DNA of 64,000 nucleotides from Hydrogenophilus thiooxidans (lineage in GTDB: Bacteria > Pseudomonadota > Gammaproteobacteria > Burkholderiales > Rhodocyclaceae). The DNA is taken from the NCBI RefSeq assembly GCF_019049855.1, contig NZ_JAHLSY010000009.1:30842-94841 (forward strand), given 5' to 3'. The stretch's first letter is position 1, and each line of letters begins with the position of its first letter. Positions 54,201 to 62,725 of this stretch are shown one piece after another. The notes under the pieces were generated by a model. That model did not search any database. It was not told the origin of the DNA and saw nothing but the letters and a program-made list of their open reading frames with translations. The position numbers and the translations under genes are program-made.

Positions 54201-55786
54201 GCAATCTATCGGTGCTTAAGCCTTTTGGCCGCTTTCTTGAGCTGGGCAAGCGCGACTTCTTCGAAAACACGCCCATCGGCCTGCGGCCCTTCAAGGACAA
54301 TATCAGCTACTTTGGCATCGACGCTGACCAGCTGCTGACCGGCCGACCGAAACTTGCGGCGCGCCTGTTCCACGAGGTCATGGCCCTGTTCCGCGAAGGG
54401 GCGCTTACGCCCTTGCCTTGCCGGGTCTTCCCGGCCGATCGCGTGGTCGATGCCTTCCGCACCCTGCAACAGGCCCGTCACATCGGCAAGGTGGTCGTAT
54501 CATTGGCCGGCGCACGACCGGAGCTCGAACGGCCAGCTGTTGCGCGGGCGCCGCTGCGGCTGGCCAAGGACTCGACCTGGATCGTGACGGGGGGTCTTTC
54601 TGGCTTCGGCCTGGAGTCGGCGCGCTGGCTCGCCGCGCATGGTGTGGGCCATCTCGTCCTCGTAGGGCGTCGTGGTTTGGACACCCCGGGTGCCAAAGAG
54701 GCCATCGATGACCTTGTTGCCCAGGGTGTCTCGGTCCAAGCTTTTGCCTGTGACATCACCGACTGCGAAGCGGTGACACGCATGGTCGAACAGGTGCGCA
54801 AGACCTGCCCGCCTATCAAGGGCGTGCTGCACGCGGCGGCGGTCTTTGACGATGCCCTCGTGCAAAACCTCGACGCTGCGCGCATGGAAGCCGTCGTCGC
54901 GCCTAAGCTGCTGGGCGCCTGGAACCTGCATCAGGCTACGCTCGATGTGCCGCTCGAGCACTTCGTACTCTACTCCTCCATCACCACTGCCATTGGCAAC
55001 CCTGGCCAGGCCAACTATGTCGCCGCCAATGCCGGACTCGAAGGGCTGGCCGCCATGCGTCGGCACATGGGCCTGCCCGCCGTTTGCATAGGCTGGGGCC
55101 CAATTGGCGATGCGGGCTACCTCACCCGAAACGAGGTGGTGCGTGACAGCCTGGCACAGCGCCTCGGCAAGCCGCCGTTGCGCACGCAGCAGGCGTTGGA
55201 CGAGATCGACTGCCTGCTTCTGCAAGGAGGCACGCTCGCGGTTGCCCATTTCGACTGGAACACACTGGCCCGCTTGCTGCCTTCCGCCCCCCATGGCCGT
55301 TTTGCCGTGCTCAACCGTGGCCTCAGAAACACCATCTCATCGGAAAACGAAGCGGATTTCCGAACGCTCATCGCGGGTAAATCGCCAGAGGAAGTTGCTA
55401 CAATCATTCGGCAGCTCGTGGTGCAGGAAGTCGCGCAAATCCTCGCCATCGACGCGGACCGTATAGACCCCACGCGCAGCCTGCACGATCTGGGGCTCGA
55501 TTCCCTCATGGCGGTTGAACTGGCGTTGGGCCTGGAACAGCGATTCGGCATTCAGTTACCGGTGATGACGCTCAACGAATCGCCCACGGCGGAAAAGGTC
55601 ACGCAGCGCATCGTCGAACGATTGCTCGGCGGCGCGGAAGAGGGCGCTTCAACCACCAACCCGGTCGATGTCGTGGTGCAGGGCATGGCCGCGCAACATG
55701 GCGAAGCCGTGACGGCCGAGGAATTGCAGCAGATCACCCAGGATGTCCGCACCCTACAGGAGCACGGTACGAGGCTCACCGCATGA
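48287..55786 (+). CDS. Single-module reducing type I polyketide/fatty acid synthase, RkpA-like
   Basis: A 2499-residue megasynthase expected to build a fully reduced acyl chain on its own carrier protein. Domains: KS about 5-430 (C177 in VDTACSSS, H313, H351); AT about 530-850 (S622 in GHSVGE; YAFH at 724-727, the malonyl-type motif); DH about 893-1170 (H925 in HxxxGxxxxP, D1086); a degenerate methyltransferase and structural ketoreductase stretch about 1200-1740 (VLEIADGPSEVP lacks the SAM glycines); ER about 1745-2075 (HGGAGGVG); KR about 2095-2290 (GGLSGFG, S2231, Y2244); ACP about 2365-2450 (S2406 in LGLDSL). There is no thioesterase. One module implies iterative use. The stop overlaps the start of the oxoamine synthase, so that enzyme probably offloads the chain. 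Resembles rhizobial RkpA, required for K antigen; a free polyketide product is the alternative. Confidence 0.88.
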   Translation: MPAMPYNIAIIGLAFRFPGDLNDEQTLWQALKEGRDLVSHVPSERWAVDELQHPTRSEPGRSITFSAGILSRIDEFDAGFFGISPREAAWLDPQQRLLLELSWEAMENAGVPPSKLSGTNCAVYVGISSLDYGTRGLDDLAAMSSHSMTGNTLSIAANRLSYVFDLRGPSLAVDTACSSSLVALHHACRALQTGEADTAIVGGVNLLLHPYPFVGFTKASMLSADGRCKVFDASGNGYVRAEGGAVLLLKPLDRAIADGDDIKAVILATGVNADGARKTGITIPSRDGQAELMRSVLVKAGLSPHDVDFIEAHGTGTMVGDPIECAAIGEVYGQGREKPLPIGSVKANLGHMEAASGMAGLVKAILALHHRALPPQIHLEKPNPRIDFAGLNLQPVTEYQPLEKETPLVAGVNSFGFGGANAHVLLREYRHDEGKAYEPKALPPLFLSARSDAALQTLASRYAERLRNASPTDYYDIAYAAAYRRERLEKRLALFANTPDDVAGKLAACAQGGAPDGLVLEERLPQAGGVAFVYSGNGAQWIGMGLRLMAESPAFVDILTELDARMLPVAGFSLLAELQAAGENARLDDTVVAQPLLFAIQVAITRLLKAQGIEPHAVAGHSVGEVAAAWACGALDLDAAIRVIVARSRAQGETRGAGRMAAVGLSAEAMQDVMTELGGALDIAIAGINSPKNLTLSGSLADLERVQSHLAPKGVFFRLLDLDYAFHSPRMDPIREPLLTSLAGLQPRAAAGTAFVSTVTGGKLDAHQLGAEYWWHNVREPVRFSEAMATLAALGCRIFIEIGPHAILQRYIGECLQAAGIKGRVLPTLRKEADGWNQVLETALRVHLLAEQPNLGVYFPQPGRRVQLPNYPWQRERHWHPRTSESLLSIERRRVHPLLGWSIPEAAHTWENTIDPTVLPWLADHRVGGAIVFPGAAYAEMALAAAREWLGGETLVFEEMDIVSPMVFDGEHARTLRFELNERDGSFQIKSRQRLSQDAWTLHAAGRILQPGVASRSARIAPPATDDTKVDQETHYRLAATLGLDYGPSFQGLREATVADDRLQAELEHPAHLAQDGYLLHPALLDVCYQSLVDFFRSDIEAGQGVALLPVKTGRLEYHRAGKPSRFRARLARRSVRSVLADFELFDAEDALLARVSGSRFRAAPLVHKAQEKVSYWRIEPMLRPHPAEGLVTPLPSPLVLVETLRVAMAEQAEVRGRWFKEALPLFEALVVSFAFEAFATIARESNDALQRLMATSDPYARWLSSLLRQEGLLSFQGGRWQLADNNDLPAAEDIWRTLVGEHAAALPHLVLLGRVGRHLPHLLQHPSERAPFVAALRRSAVAETLYQDDPAYAGMRQAVEHFLRQLASDWPAHRRLRVLEIADGPSEVPRALLGALSEDRLDYVLALPENVAERQQAEYAHAPNLVIATLDYASWQLKSNACLPDKFDVVILRHTLHRALSPKAALNQVVGWLAAGACLVVAERHPDWSADFWAGLDEGWWHEAANDEAPQSSLVSVTAWAELLRAEGFEDVVDFCEPAAEGLSEGAYLLLARAPAQWQSAMPVPELASWLFLADAASQELAGHLSARLEAQGQRVITAEHLPQSLEGIDHVVHMRGWDCTPEAAASLLAEALENVQALAAHPVKPPRLWFVTRGGALASNLPATVEPNPQQAALWGFGRVVMNEYPALACTLIDLDCQDGLDRLENELLYPDGASEILLTDTGRYSLVMHEAAQEQTQRAAPGERFRLDFHVPGQLRNLVWLPQQQTALADDAVEVEVKATGLNFRDVMYLMGLLPDEAVEKGFAGASLGLEFAGIVTRVGARVRDFRPGDKVMGFGSACFASHVVTRADAVARMPEEWSFEAAASVPTVFFTVYYALKHLADLQAGERVLIHGGAGGVGIAAIQLAKYLGAEVFATAGSDEKRDFVRLLGADHVFDSRSLAFADDILAATHGEGVDVVLNSLAGEAIRRNLSVLKPFGRFLELGKRDFFENTPIGLRPFKDNISYFGIDADQLLTGRPKLAARLFHEVMALFREGALTPLPCRVFPADRVVDAFRTLQQARHIGKVVVSLAGARPELERPAVARAPLRLAKDSTWIVTGGLSGFGLESARWLAAHGVGHLVLVGRRGLDTPGAKEAIDDLVAQGVSVQAFACDITDCEAVTRMVEQVRKTCPPIKGVLHAAAVFDDALVQNLDAARMEAVVAPKLLGAWNLHQATLDVPLEHFVLYSSITTAIGNPGQANYVAANAGLEGLAAMRRHMGLPAVCIGWGPIGDAGYLTRNEVVRDSLAQRLGKPPLRTQQALDEIDCLLLQGGTLAVAHFDWNTLARLLPSAPHGRFAVLNRGLRNTISSENEADFRTLIAGKSPEEVATIIRQLVVQEVAQILAIDADRIDPTRSLHDLGLDSLMAVELALGLEQRFGIQLPVMTLNESPTAEKVTQRIVERLLGGAEEGASTTNPVDVVVQGMAAQHGEAVTAEELQQITQDVRTLQEHGTRLTA

Positions 55787-57105
55787 CCCAGTCGTCGCTC
55801 GGTTTGAAGGCCAAACAACAGCTCATCGAGCGCTTTCTCGGCAAGAAAGTCGGCGCTAGCGGGACGGCACCTCAGACGTCTGCTCCCCGGTCGTTGCAGC
55901 GCGCCAAAGTGCCGGAAGCTTTCACCCGCTTCGACCGCCATCCCGGTTACGAAAAAATGCTGGTGCCCAAGGCGGCGGCGGATCGTATGGGGCTGCGCAA
56001 CCCATTCTTCATCGCACACGATGGTATCGCCGGCGCAGTCACCCGCATCAATGGGCGTGAATACATCAATTTTTCGAGCTACAACTACTTGGGGCTCAAT
56101 GGCCATCCGGCTGTCAGCCAGGCGGCGCGGGCCGCCATCGACCGCTACGGCACCTCGGCCTCTGCCAGCCGCCTGGTCGCGGGCGAACGCCCCATCCAGC
56201 GCGAACTGGAAGAAGCCCTGGCGAATCTTTATGGCGTTGAGGATTGCATCGTCTTCGTCAGCGGCCATGCCACCAATGTCTCGACCATCGCCACCCTGTT
56301 CGGGCCCAAGGATCTCGTCATCCATGACAGTCTGATCCACAACAGCGTGCTCGAAGGCATCAAGCTCGCGGGGAGCACGCGGCGCAGTTTTCCGCACAAC
56401 GATACCCAGGCCCTCGATGCCATCCTTGCCGAAATCCGCCACCAGTTCGAACGCGTGCTCATCGTGGTCGAAGGGCACTACAGCATGGATGGCGACATCC
56501 CGGACCTGCCCGCGCTCATCGACATCAAGCGCCGCCACGGCTGCTTCCTGATGGTGGATGAAGCCCATGCCCTTGGTGTATTGGGCGAAACCGGCCGCGG
56601 CAGCCACGAGCACCACGGCATTGCTGGCCGGGACGTGGACATCTGGATGGGCACGCTCTCCAAAACGCTCGCAGGCTGCGGTGGTTACATTGCCGGCAGC
56701 CGGGCGCTGGTGGAACTGCTCAAATACGCCGCGCCGGGCTTTGTCTATAGCGTTGGGATCGCTCCGCCGCTCGCTGCCGCATCCCTAGCGGCGCTTCAAA
56801 TCATGTTGAGGGAGCCTGAGCGCGTAGCGAGGCTGCGGGAGAATGCGGCGAGGTTCCTTATGCTGGCAAAAGAGAGCGGAATCGACGTTGGCACCTCCCA
56901 GGGCTATGCCATCGTTCCTGCGATTACCGGCAGCTCACTCAAGGCGGCCAAGCTTTCCAACGCGCTTTTCGAGCGCGGCATCAACGTGCAGCCGATCATC
57001 CATCCTGCGGTGGAGGAAAAGGCGGCGCGGTTGCGGTTTTTTCTCAGTTGCCTACATAATGAACAGCAAATCGAACAAACTCTAAAAACCATGGAGCGGA
57101 TGTAA
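55783..57105 (+). CDS. PLP-dependent alpha-oxoamine synthase, RkpG-like
   Basis: A 440-residue fold-type I PLP enzyme of the family that includes serine palmitoyltransferase, KBL, BioF and CqsA. It condenses an acyl thioester with an amino acid, releasing CO2. Visible are NFSSYNYLGLNGHPAV, TSASASRLVAGERPIQRELEEALA, DSLIHNS, the cofactor Asp in MVDEAHALGVLG and the Schiff-base Lys K294 in GTLSKTLAG. About 90 N-terminal residues precede the usual core. The start overlaps the synthase stop (ATGA), so it most likely takes the chain directly from the upstream ACP. The amino acid used cannot be read from sequence. Rhizobial RkpG is the closest contextual parallel. Confidence 0.88.
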   Translation: MTQSSLGLKAKQQLIERFLGKKVGASGTAPQTSAPRSLQRAKVPEAFTRFDRHPGYEKMLVPKAAADRMGLRNPFFIAHDGIAGAVTRINGREYINFSSYNYLGLNGHPAVSQAARAAIDRYGTSASASRLVAGERPIQRELEEALANLYGVEDCIVFVSGHATNVSTIATLFGPKDLVIHDSLIHNSVLEGIKLAGSTRRSFPHNDTQALDAILAEIRHQFERVLIVVEGHYSMDGDIPDLPALIDIKRRHGCFLMVDEAHALGVLGETGRGSHEHHGIAGRDVDIWMGTLSKTLAGCGGYIAGSRALVELLKYAAPGFVYSVGIAPPLAAASLAALQIMLREPERVARLRENAARFLMLAKESGIDVGTSQGYAIVPAITGSSLKAAKLSNALFERGINVQPIIHPAVEEKAARLRFFLSCLHNEQQIEQTLKTMERM

Positions 57106-58523
57106 TGGAATCACATTTTGTATCAGTCATTCTCTGCGGCGGTGCCGGTTCGCGCCTTTGGCCTGTTTCTCGCGAGGCTCATCCCAAACCCTTCATTCGC
57201 CTAAGTGATGGTCAAAGCCTATTACAAAAAGCCTTCCTGCGTGCAGCACAGCTACCGCAAGTGCAGGAAATACTCACGGTAACCAATCGTGAGCTTTTCT
57301 TCAAAACTGAAGACGAGTATCAAGAAGTCAATGCTAGAAACTTGCCGACATCTTTTATACTCGAACCATTCGGGCGCAACACTGCCGCAGCAATTGCCGC
57401 AGCTGTGCTTCATATCATCGACCAACGGCAAGATGCTATTCTTCTTGTGCTTCCAGCGGATCACTTGATCACTGATCAGCTGGGTTTTGCTGAGGCTGTC
57501 GACCGCGCGAAGAATTTTGCTGAACAAGGCAGCTTGGTCACTTTTGGTATTGAGCCTAACGCCCCAGAAACCGGCTACGGCTATATTGAAGCAGAAGGAA
57601 ATCGCGTGCTACGCTTCGTTGAGAAGCCTGACGCTGCCACAGCTTTACAATACGTCGAGTCCGGGCGGTTTTTTTGGAATTCCGGAATGTTCTGCTTCAA
57701 GGCCACAGCGATGCGCGATGAAATGCAGAAATATTGTCCTGCCATTATCGAAGGCGTACGCAAATGTCTTGCTCAATCGCGCATTTCCAGTGGCAAAGGG
57801 TTTACACAATGTGAGCTTGATGCCGAGTCCTTCGCTAACGTCCCGGAAGACTCCATTGATTACGCCGTATTCGAAAAATCCAACAACGTCACTGTCGTAC
57901 CCTGCAACATCGGCTGGAGCGACATTGGCTCTTGGTCAGCATTGAGCGAGATCAACCCGGCGGATGCCCAGGGCAATCGTCTCGAAGGCGAAGCTTTGCT
58001 CAAAGACGTAGAAAACTGTTATATCCGAAGCGAAGAGCGACTTGTCGGCGCGGTAGGTGTCAAAGATCTCATCATCGTCGATACGGCTGACGCCTTGTTG
58101 GTCGCGCACAAAGAACGCGCACAAGACGTCAAACATCTTTACGCTGAACTAAAGGCACGTGGCCACGAGACCCACAAATTTCATCGTACAGTGTATCGTC
58201 CTTGGGGCTCTTACACCGTGCTCGAGGAGGGCGACCGTTACAAGATCAAACGCATCGTCGTCAAACCGGGTGCCAGCCTGAGTCTGCAAATGCACCATCA
58301 TCGCAGCGAGCATTGGATCGTCGTGCGTGGAATGGCCAAGGTCGTCAATGGCGAGCGTGAAATTTTCGTTGCCACGAACGAATCGACCTACATTCCCGCG
58401 GGTCATCGCCACCGGGTCAGCAATCCCGGTGTGATCGATCTGGTCATGATCGAGGTGCAGAGCGGAGAATACCTTGGCGAAGACGATATCGTGCGGTTTG
58501 AAGACATTTACGGACGAACCTGA
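57105..58523 (+). CDS. manC: Mannose-1-phosphate guanylyltransferase / mannose-6-phosphate isomerase
   Basis: Makes GDP-mannose from mannose-1-phosphate and GTP; the second domain isomerises fructose-6-phosphate to mannose-6-phosphate. The 472-residue type II protein has the nucleotidyltransferase loop LCGGAGSRLWPVSREAHPKPF, FILEPFGRNTAAAIA, FVEKPDA and IGWSDIGSWSAL, then a cupin domain (about 345-470) with RPWGSYTVLEEGDRYKIKRI and LQMHHHRSEHWIVVRG. The start overlaps the previous stop (TAATG). Codon use is clearly more A/T-rich than in the synthase. The capsule therefore probably contains mannose or a GDP-mannose-derived sugar. Confidence 0.94.
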   Translation: MESHFVSVILCGGAGSRLWPVSREAHPKPFIRLSDGQSLLQKAFLRAAQLPQVQEILTVTNRELFFKTEDEYQEVNARNLPTSFILEPFGRNTAAAIAAAVLHIIDQRQDAILLVLPADHLITDQLGFAEAVDRAKNFAEQGSLVTFGIEPNAPETGYGYIEAEGNRVLRFVEKPDAATALQYVESGRFFWNSGMFCFKATAMRDEMQKYCPAIIEGVRKCLAQSRISSGKGFTQCELDAESFANVPEDSIDYAVFEKSNNVTVVPCNIGWSDIGSWSALSEINPADAQGNRLEGEALLKDVENCYIRSEERLVGAVGVKDLIIVDTADALLVAHKERAQDVKHLYAELKARGHETHKFHRTVYRPWGSYTVLEEGDRYKIKRIVVKPGASLSLQMHHHRSEHWIVVRGMAKVVNGEREIFVATNESTYIPAGHRHRVSNPGVIDLVMIEVQSGEYLGEDDIVRFEDIYGRT

Positions 58524-58564
58524 TGATCAACTTGAACTGTTTCAAGGCTTAGGATATTCCTTAA

Positions 58565-59668
58565 ATGAAAACCTTGCCTAAGTGGATAAGGGATAGACTC
58601 TTTCTGTTTTCCGTCGTCATACCGACTGCATTGGCCTTTCTTTACTATGGCTTCATTGCGGCAGACGTTTACATCTCCGAATCCCGTTTTGTCGTCCGCA
58701 GCCCGGAACGGCAAACCACGTCCCCTTTGGGGCTCATCCTCAAGGGGGCAGGAATATCCCGGGCGCAGGATGATGCTTTCGTGGTGCAGGACTACATCCT
58801 CTCGCGTGATGCCATGCTCACGCTGGAGAAGGAGCTCGGCATCAAATCTGCGTACTCACGCCCAAATGGTGACTTCCTTGGTCGTTTTCCGGGGTTGGAT
58901 TGGGATGACAGCTTGGAGAATTTCTACCGCTACTATCAGAAAGTCGTGGCTGTGCAACTTGACCCCAGTTCATCCATTGCCACTCTGACGGTGCGTGCTT
59001 TCACCGCAGAAGAAGCCCAGAAAATCAATCAGCGCCTGCTCGACCATGCCGAAGAGTTGGTCAATCGCCTCAACAAGCGCGCACAGGAAGATATGATCCG
59101 GTTTGCCGAAAATGAAGTGGCCAAGGCAGAAGCCAAAGCCCGCCAGGCAGCTCTTGCGCTTGCGGACTATCGCAACCGCGAAAATGTCATCAACCCTGAG
59201 CAGCAGGCGGTCATCCCACTTCAGCAGATTGCCAAGCTGCAAGAAGAACTGATTAACACTCAAACTCAGATTGCTCAGCTTGAACAACTTGCGCGCAATA
59301 ACCCACAACTACCCGTTTTGCGTAAGCAGGCAGAAATGCTCAAGGCGGAAATCGAAAGAGTCAGCGCTAACATTGCTGGGGCAGTGGATAAATCTCTTGC
59401 CAGTAAGTCAGCCGAATTCCAACGCTTAGCGCTCGAGAAGGAGTTTGCAGACAAGATGCTCGCTTCGGCCATGAGTTCGCTGGAACTCGCGCGTAACGAA
59501 GCCCAGCGCCAGCAGCTCTATCTGGAACATATCAGCGCACCAAGTTTTCCAGATGCGGCGATGGAGCCGCGCAGAGTTAGAAATATTCTGGCTGTCTTTC
59601 TAATGGGTCTGGTAATGTGGGGAGTTCTGTCACTCACCGTAGCGGCGGTCAAGGAGCATGTGGATTGA
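58565..59668 (+). CDS. kpsE: Capsule polysaccharide export inner-membrane protein, KpsE/RkpR family
   Basis: Polysaccharide co-polymerase-like component linking the ABC exporter to the periplasm. The 367-residue protein has one membrane helix near each end (about 13-33 and 340-360), the N-terminal YISESRFVVRSPER typical of the family, and a long periplasmic coiled coil (about 165-330, rich in Ala, Glu, Gln and Leu). The 41-base gap before it holds a small inverted repeat (CTTGAA/TTCAAG) but no clear terminator. kpsM and kpsT follow with overlaps. Confidence 0.9.
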   Translation: MKTLPKWIRDRLFLFSVVIPTALAFLYYGFIAADVYISESRFVVRSPERQTTSPLGLILKGAGISRAQDDAFVVQDYILSRDAMLTLEKELGIKSAYSRPNGDFLGRFPGLDWDDSLENFYRYYQKVVAVQLDPSSSIATLTVRAFTAEEAQKINQRLLDHAEELVNRLNKRAQEDMIRFAENEVAKAEAKARQAALALADYRNRENVINPEQQAVIPLQQIAKLQEELINTQTQIAQLEQLARNNPQLPVLRKQAEMLKAEIERVSANIAGAVDKSLASKSAEFQRLALEKEFADKMLASAMSSLELARNEAQRQQLYLEHISAPSFPDAAMEPRRVRNILAVFLMGLVMWGVLSLTVAAVKEHVD

Positions 59669-60462
59669 GCGCTGTCTTGCCTGAGCAAAAGCTTGTTCGC
59701 TCTCTAAGAATACAGGCGCGGGTGATTGGCGCTTTGTTGATGCGCGAAATCATTACTCGGTACGGGCGCCACAACATCGGCTTTCTCTGGCTTTTCGTCG
59801 AGCCCATGATGTTTACTCTCGGAGTACTGGCGCTGTGGACAGCATTGGGGCTTCACAAAGTTGTCTTACCCATTGTGGCATTTACGTTGAGTGGTTACGC
59901 CTCGGTACTCCTGTGGCGTAATACCATCAACCGTTGCGGCAATGCGGTGGAGCCCAATCGTGCGCTTATGCACCACCGTAATGTTCGCATCATTGATCTC
60001 TATGTTTCGCGCATCATTCTCGAAATCTCCGGTGCATCCATATCCTTCCTGATCCTCTCTGTCGTCTTCATGGCAACAGGACTGGTGGGGATGCCAGACG
60101 ATTTGCTGAAGATTCTCATTGCCTGGTTCCTTCTGGCCTGGTTCTCACTTGATATGGCCCTGATCATTGGCTCACTCTCTGTCTTGAGCGAATCGGTAGA
60201 TCGCATATGGCATGTGGTGAGCTATCTGTTCCTTCCTTTGTCCGGCGCATTTTTCATGGTCGATTGGCTGCCTACCTATGCTCAAGAACTCGTTCTCTGG
60301 ATACCGACCGTAAACTGTACCGAACTACTGCGCGAAGGACTCTTTGGTAACTTAGTGCGCGCCCACTACAGTGTCGGCTACGTCGTGTTAGTCAACATGC
60401 TGCTTCTGTTGCCCGGTTTATTGCTGGTTCGCTATGTAGGTTTGCACCTGGAGGGCGAATGA
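59665..60462 (+). CDS. kpsM: Capsule ABC transporter permease, KpsM/RkpS family
   Basis: Membrane half of the exporter that moves finished lipid-linked polysaccharide across the inner membrane. The 265-residue protein has six membrane segments and the family start [39 protein letters not shown]. The frame opens at an ATG 48 bases upstream inside kpsE, but the TTG at 59665 overlaps the kpsE stop (TTGA), has AAGGAG eight bases ahead and gives the family length, so I chose it. Its stop overlaps kpsT as ATGA. Confidence 0.9.
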   Translation: MSAVLPEQKLVRSLRIQARVIGALLMREIITRYGRHNIGFLWLFVEPMMFTLGVLALWTALGLHKVVLPIVAFTLSGYASVLLWRNTINRCGNAVEPNRALMHHRNVRIIDLYVSRIILEISGASISFLILSVVFMATGLVGMPDDLLKILIAWFLLAWFSLDMALIIGSLSVLSESVDRIWHVVSYLFLPLSGAFFMVDWLPTYAQELVLWIPTVNCTELLREGLFGNLVRAHYSVGYVVLVNMLLLLPGLLLVRYVGLHLEGE

Positions 60463-61109
60463 TCGAGTTAATAAATGTGGCCAAGCAATATCGCATCCGT
60501 CACGGCATTCACACGGTGTTCAGCGATTTGAACCTGAAAATTGCACCGGGGGAAAAGCTGGGTATTTTGGGCCGAAACGGTTCCGGGAAATCTACCTTGA
60601 TTCGCCTTCTGAGCGGTGCCGAATTGCCGACTCGGGGCCACGTAGTCCGCCGTATGAGCGTTTCCTGGCCGCTGGCTTTCGGTGGCGCCTTTCAGGGCAG
60701 CCTGACGGGGTTGGACAATATCCGATTCATTTGCCGCGTGTACGGCGCAGATATCTCCAGCGTGGTTCCAGCCGTTGAGGAATTTGCCGAACTCGGTCGT
60801 TACCTGAGAGAGCCAGTTAAGACCTATTCTTCAGGCATGCGGGCAAGGCTTGCTTTTGCTATCTCACTTGCGATAGAGTTCGATTGTTTTTTGATTGATG
60901 AGGTGATCTCGGTGGGTGATGCGCGTTTCCATGCCAAATGTCAGACTGAACTGTTCGAGAAGCGCAAGGAACGGGCGATGGTCATCGTCTCGCACGAGGC
61001 GCACAACATCCGGGAGCACTGCGACCGCGCCTGTGTATTACACGCCGGTAAATTGCATCCATTTCCTGATGTAGGCACGGCATATGCTTTTTACAACGCC
61101 AATTGCTGA
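60459..61109 (+). CDS. kpsT: Capsule ABC transporter ATPase, KpsT/RkpT family
   Basis: Nucleotide-binding subunit of the capsule exporter. The 216-residue protein has Walker [10 protein letters not shown] (38-46), the capsule-type signature [21 protein letters not shown] near residue 122, Walker [12 protein letters not shown] and the switch His in [10 protein letters not shown]. It is of the short KpsT type without the C-terminal carbohydrate-binding domain of Wzt, which fits a terminal-lipid rather than O-antigen exporter. The gap to the next gene is nine bases. Confidence 0.94.
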   Translation: MIELINVAKQYRIRHGIHTVFSDLNLKIAPGEKLGILGRNGSGKSTLIRLLSGAELPTRGHVVRRMSVSWPLAFGGAFQGSLTGLDNIRFICRVYGADISSVVPAVEEFAELGRYLREPVKTYSSGMRARLAFAISLAIEFDCFLIDEVISVGDARFHAKCQTELFEKRKERAMVIVSHEAHNIREHCDRACVLHAGKLHPFPDVGTAYAFYNANC

Positions 61110-61118
61110 GAAATAACA

Positions 61119-62708
61119 ATGCAAGAAAAAACGCTGGACAAGAAAATCAAAGTGCTCCTCGAAATGCGTCCTGCCCTCGAAGGGTTTGCCGGCATCCCTC
61201 AAGAGACGCGCCTGCTCTTTCGTGGGCTGCGCAGCATCGAATTCGTGGATGTCGAGGGAATGCTCCAAACCTCTCATCGTCGCCTGGCCAGAGGCACGCA
61301 AGACAAGGGATTTTTCTGGCAAAAATTATCTCCCGCGCGGCGTTACGGGCGCTACTCCAATATCATCATTTCGATGATGGAAAAGCCTTATCGTAATGTC
61401 CTTGAAATCACTCTGGACTGGTTGCAAAAACGATCCGAGACGCTTGCGTTACAAATTTCGCTCATTACCAACATCGGCAAGATCAAGCTCAGCCGCTTTG
61501 AGTCTGAGGCATTCGAAGATTTCACCTGGCGCACCCTTTTTGCCAAGACGTTGCCAGCAAGTGATTTCCCGCTCGTCGCCACCGCCAATCACCGCGTTTG
61601 TTCCGTCCCGTGGAACACCATGCACACCGTAGGGCTGGGAACACTGAACTGGCGAACGACGCCGAAATATCCCCGGCTCGATACCCGCGGCTTTGACATC
61701 TTCATCGGCCAGACCCCATACCCCGCGCGCATCGGCAAAAACACCGCCATGGTCATCCGCTACCACGATGCCATCCCGGTGTTCATGCCACACACCATTT
61801 CCGACAAATCGCTGCATCAGGCGACCCATTTCTATGCCTTGATGAGCAATGTCAAATCAAGAGCCTGGTTTGCCTGTGTTTCTGAAGCCACAAGGCAGGA
61901 TTTGTTGCGTCTTTTCCCCGAAGCGGCCGATCGCGCAGTGACTATTCACAACATGGTTTCACACCACTATTTCAAGGAAGACTCGCCGTTTGAGCGTGTT
62001 CCTGGAATTATTCGGTCTCGACTATACGGATTTGATCCAGATGCAAAAGATCTTGGGCTCACCCCCAAATTTCTGACATTGCGCGAACAAGAAAACTTTT
62101 TTAGACAACGCCTTTACACAAGTAATTTCAAATATCTGCTGGTTGTTTCCACGATTGAGCCGCGCAAGAATCATATGAGACTCCTTGCAGCATGGGAAGT
62201 CATCAAAGCAGAAACCGACCCGGATTTAAAACTGGTTGTCGTTGGAACACTTGGGTGGGATTACAAACAGATCATGAAGGGGTTCAAGGTGTGGATTGAC
62301 CGCGGTGAACTGTTTATGCTCAACGCCGTACCCGCCCCCGATCTTCGTGTTCTCTACCGCCATGCAGCCGCCACCGTTTGTCCCAGTCTGGGCGAAGGCT
62401 TTGACTTTTCCGGTGTCGAAGCTATGCGCAGCGCTGGCGTTGTTGTGGCCTCGGACATCCCCGTTCACCGCGAAATATACGAAGACGCCGCCGAATACTT
62501 CGATCCCTATTCCACGATGAGCGCCGTCAAGGCGCTCAAGAAAGTGCTCTATGAACCGGACAGTCTGCAGGTACAGGAGCGCCTTCGCCAGCGCGGCGAA
62601 GAAGTCTCCTCGCGCTATCTGCCGGAAAAGATACTGCCGCAGTGGGAAGCGTTTTTACAGCGCGTGGCTGCAAGCCGCGTCGGGAATTATGGCTCACGGG
62701 CCAATTAA
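61119..62708 (+). CDS. GT4-type glycosyltransferase
   Basis: A 529-residue GT-B glycosyltransferase, presumably adding a sugar of the capsule repeat. The C-terminal half holds the GT4 nucleotide-sugar site: YLLVVSTIEPRKNHMRLLAAWE, LVVVGTLGWD, LRVLYRHAAATVCPSLGEGFDFSGVEAM (the EX7E-type segment) and ASDIPVHREIYED. The N-terminal half has FIGQTPYPARIG and RYHDAIPVFMP, an acceptor-side pattern of mannosyl-like transferases. No membrane segment. The specific sugar is unknown. Codon use is moderately A/T-shifted compared with the core genes. Confidence 0.87.
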   Translation: MQEKTLDKKIKVLLEMRPALEGFAGIPQETRLLFRGLRSIEFVDVEGMLQTSHRRLARGTQDKGFFWQKLSPARRYGRYSNIIISMMEKPYRNVLEITLDWLQKRSETLALQISLITNIGKIKLSRFESEAFEDFTWRTLFAKTLPASDFPLVATANHRVCSVPWNTMHTVGLGTLNWRTTPKYPRLDTRGFDIFIGQTPYPARIGKNTAMVIRYHDAIPVFMPHTISDKSLHQATHFYALMSNVKSRAWFACVSEATRQDLLRLFPEAADRAVTIHNMVSHHYFKEDSPFERVPGIIRSRLYGFDPDAKDLGLTPKFLTLREQENFFRQRLYTSNFKYLLVVSTIEPRKNHMRLLAAWEVIKAETDPDLKLVVVGTLGWDYKQIMKGFKVWIDRGELFMLNAVPAPDLRVLYRHAAATVCPSLGEGFDFSGVEAMRSAGVVVASDIPVHREIYEDAAEYFDPYSTMSAVKALKKVLYEPDSLQVQERLRQRGEEVSSRYLPEKILPQWEAFLQRVAASRVGNYGSRAN

Positions 62709-62725
62709 TGATGGAGGACAATGGT

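Noticed and set aside
48287..55786. The megasynthase as a classic secondary-metabolite cluster
   Set aside because: No thioesterase, NRPS, tailoring oxidase or resistance gene is present; all neighbours are capsule synthesis and export genes.
58524..58564. Inverted repeat CTTGAA/TTCAAG as a terminator between manC and kpsE
   Set aside because: Stem of only six weak pairs and no T run.
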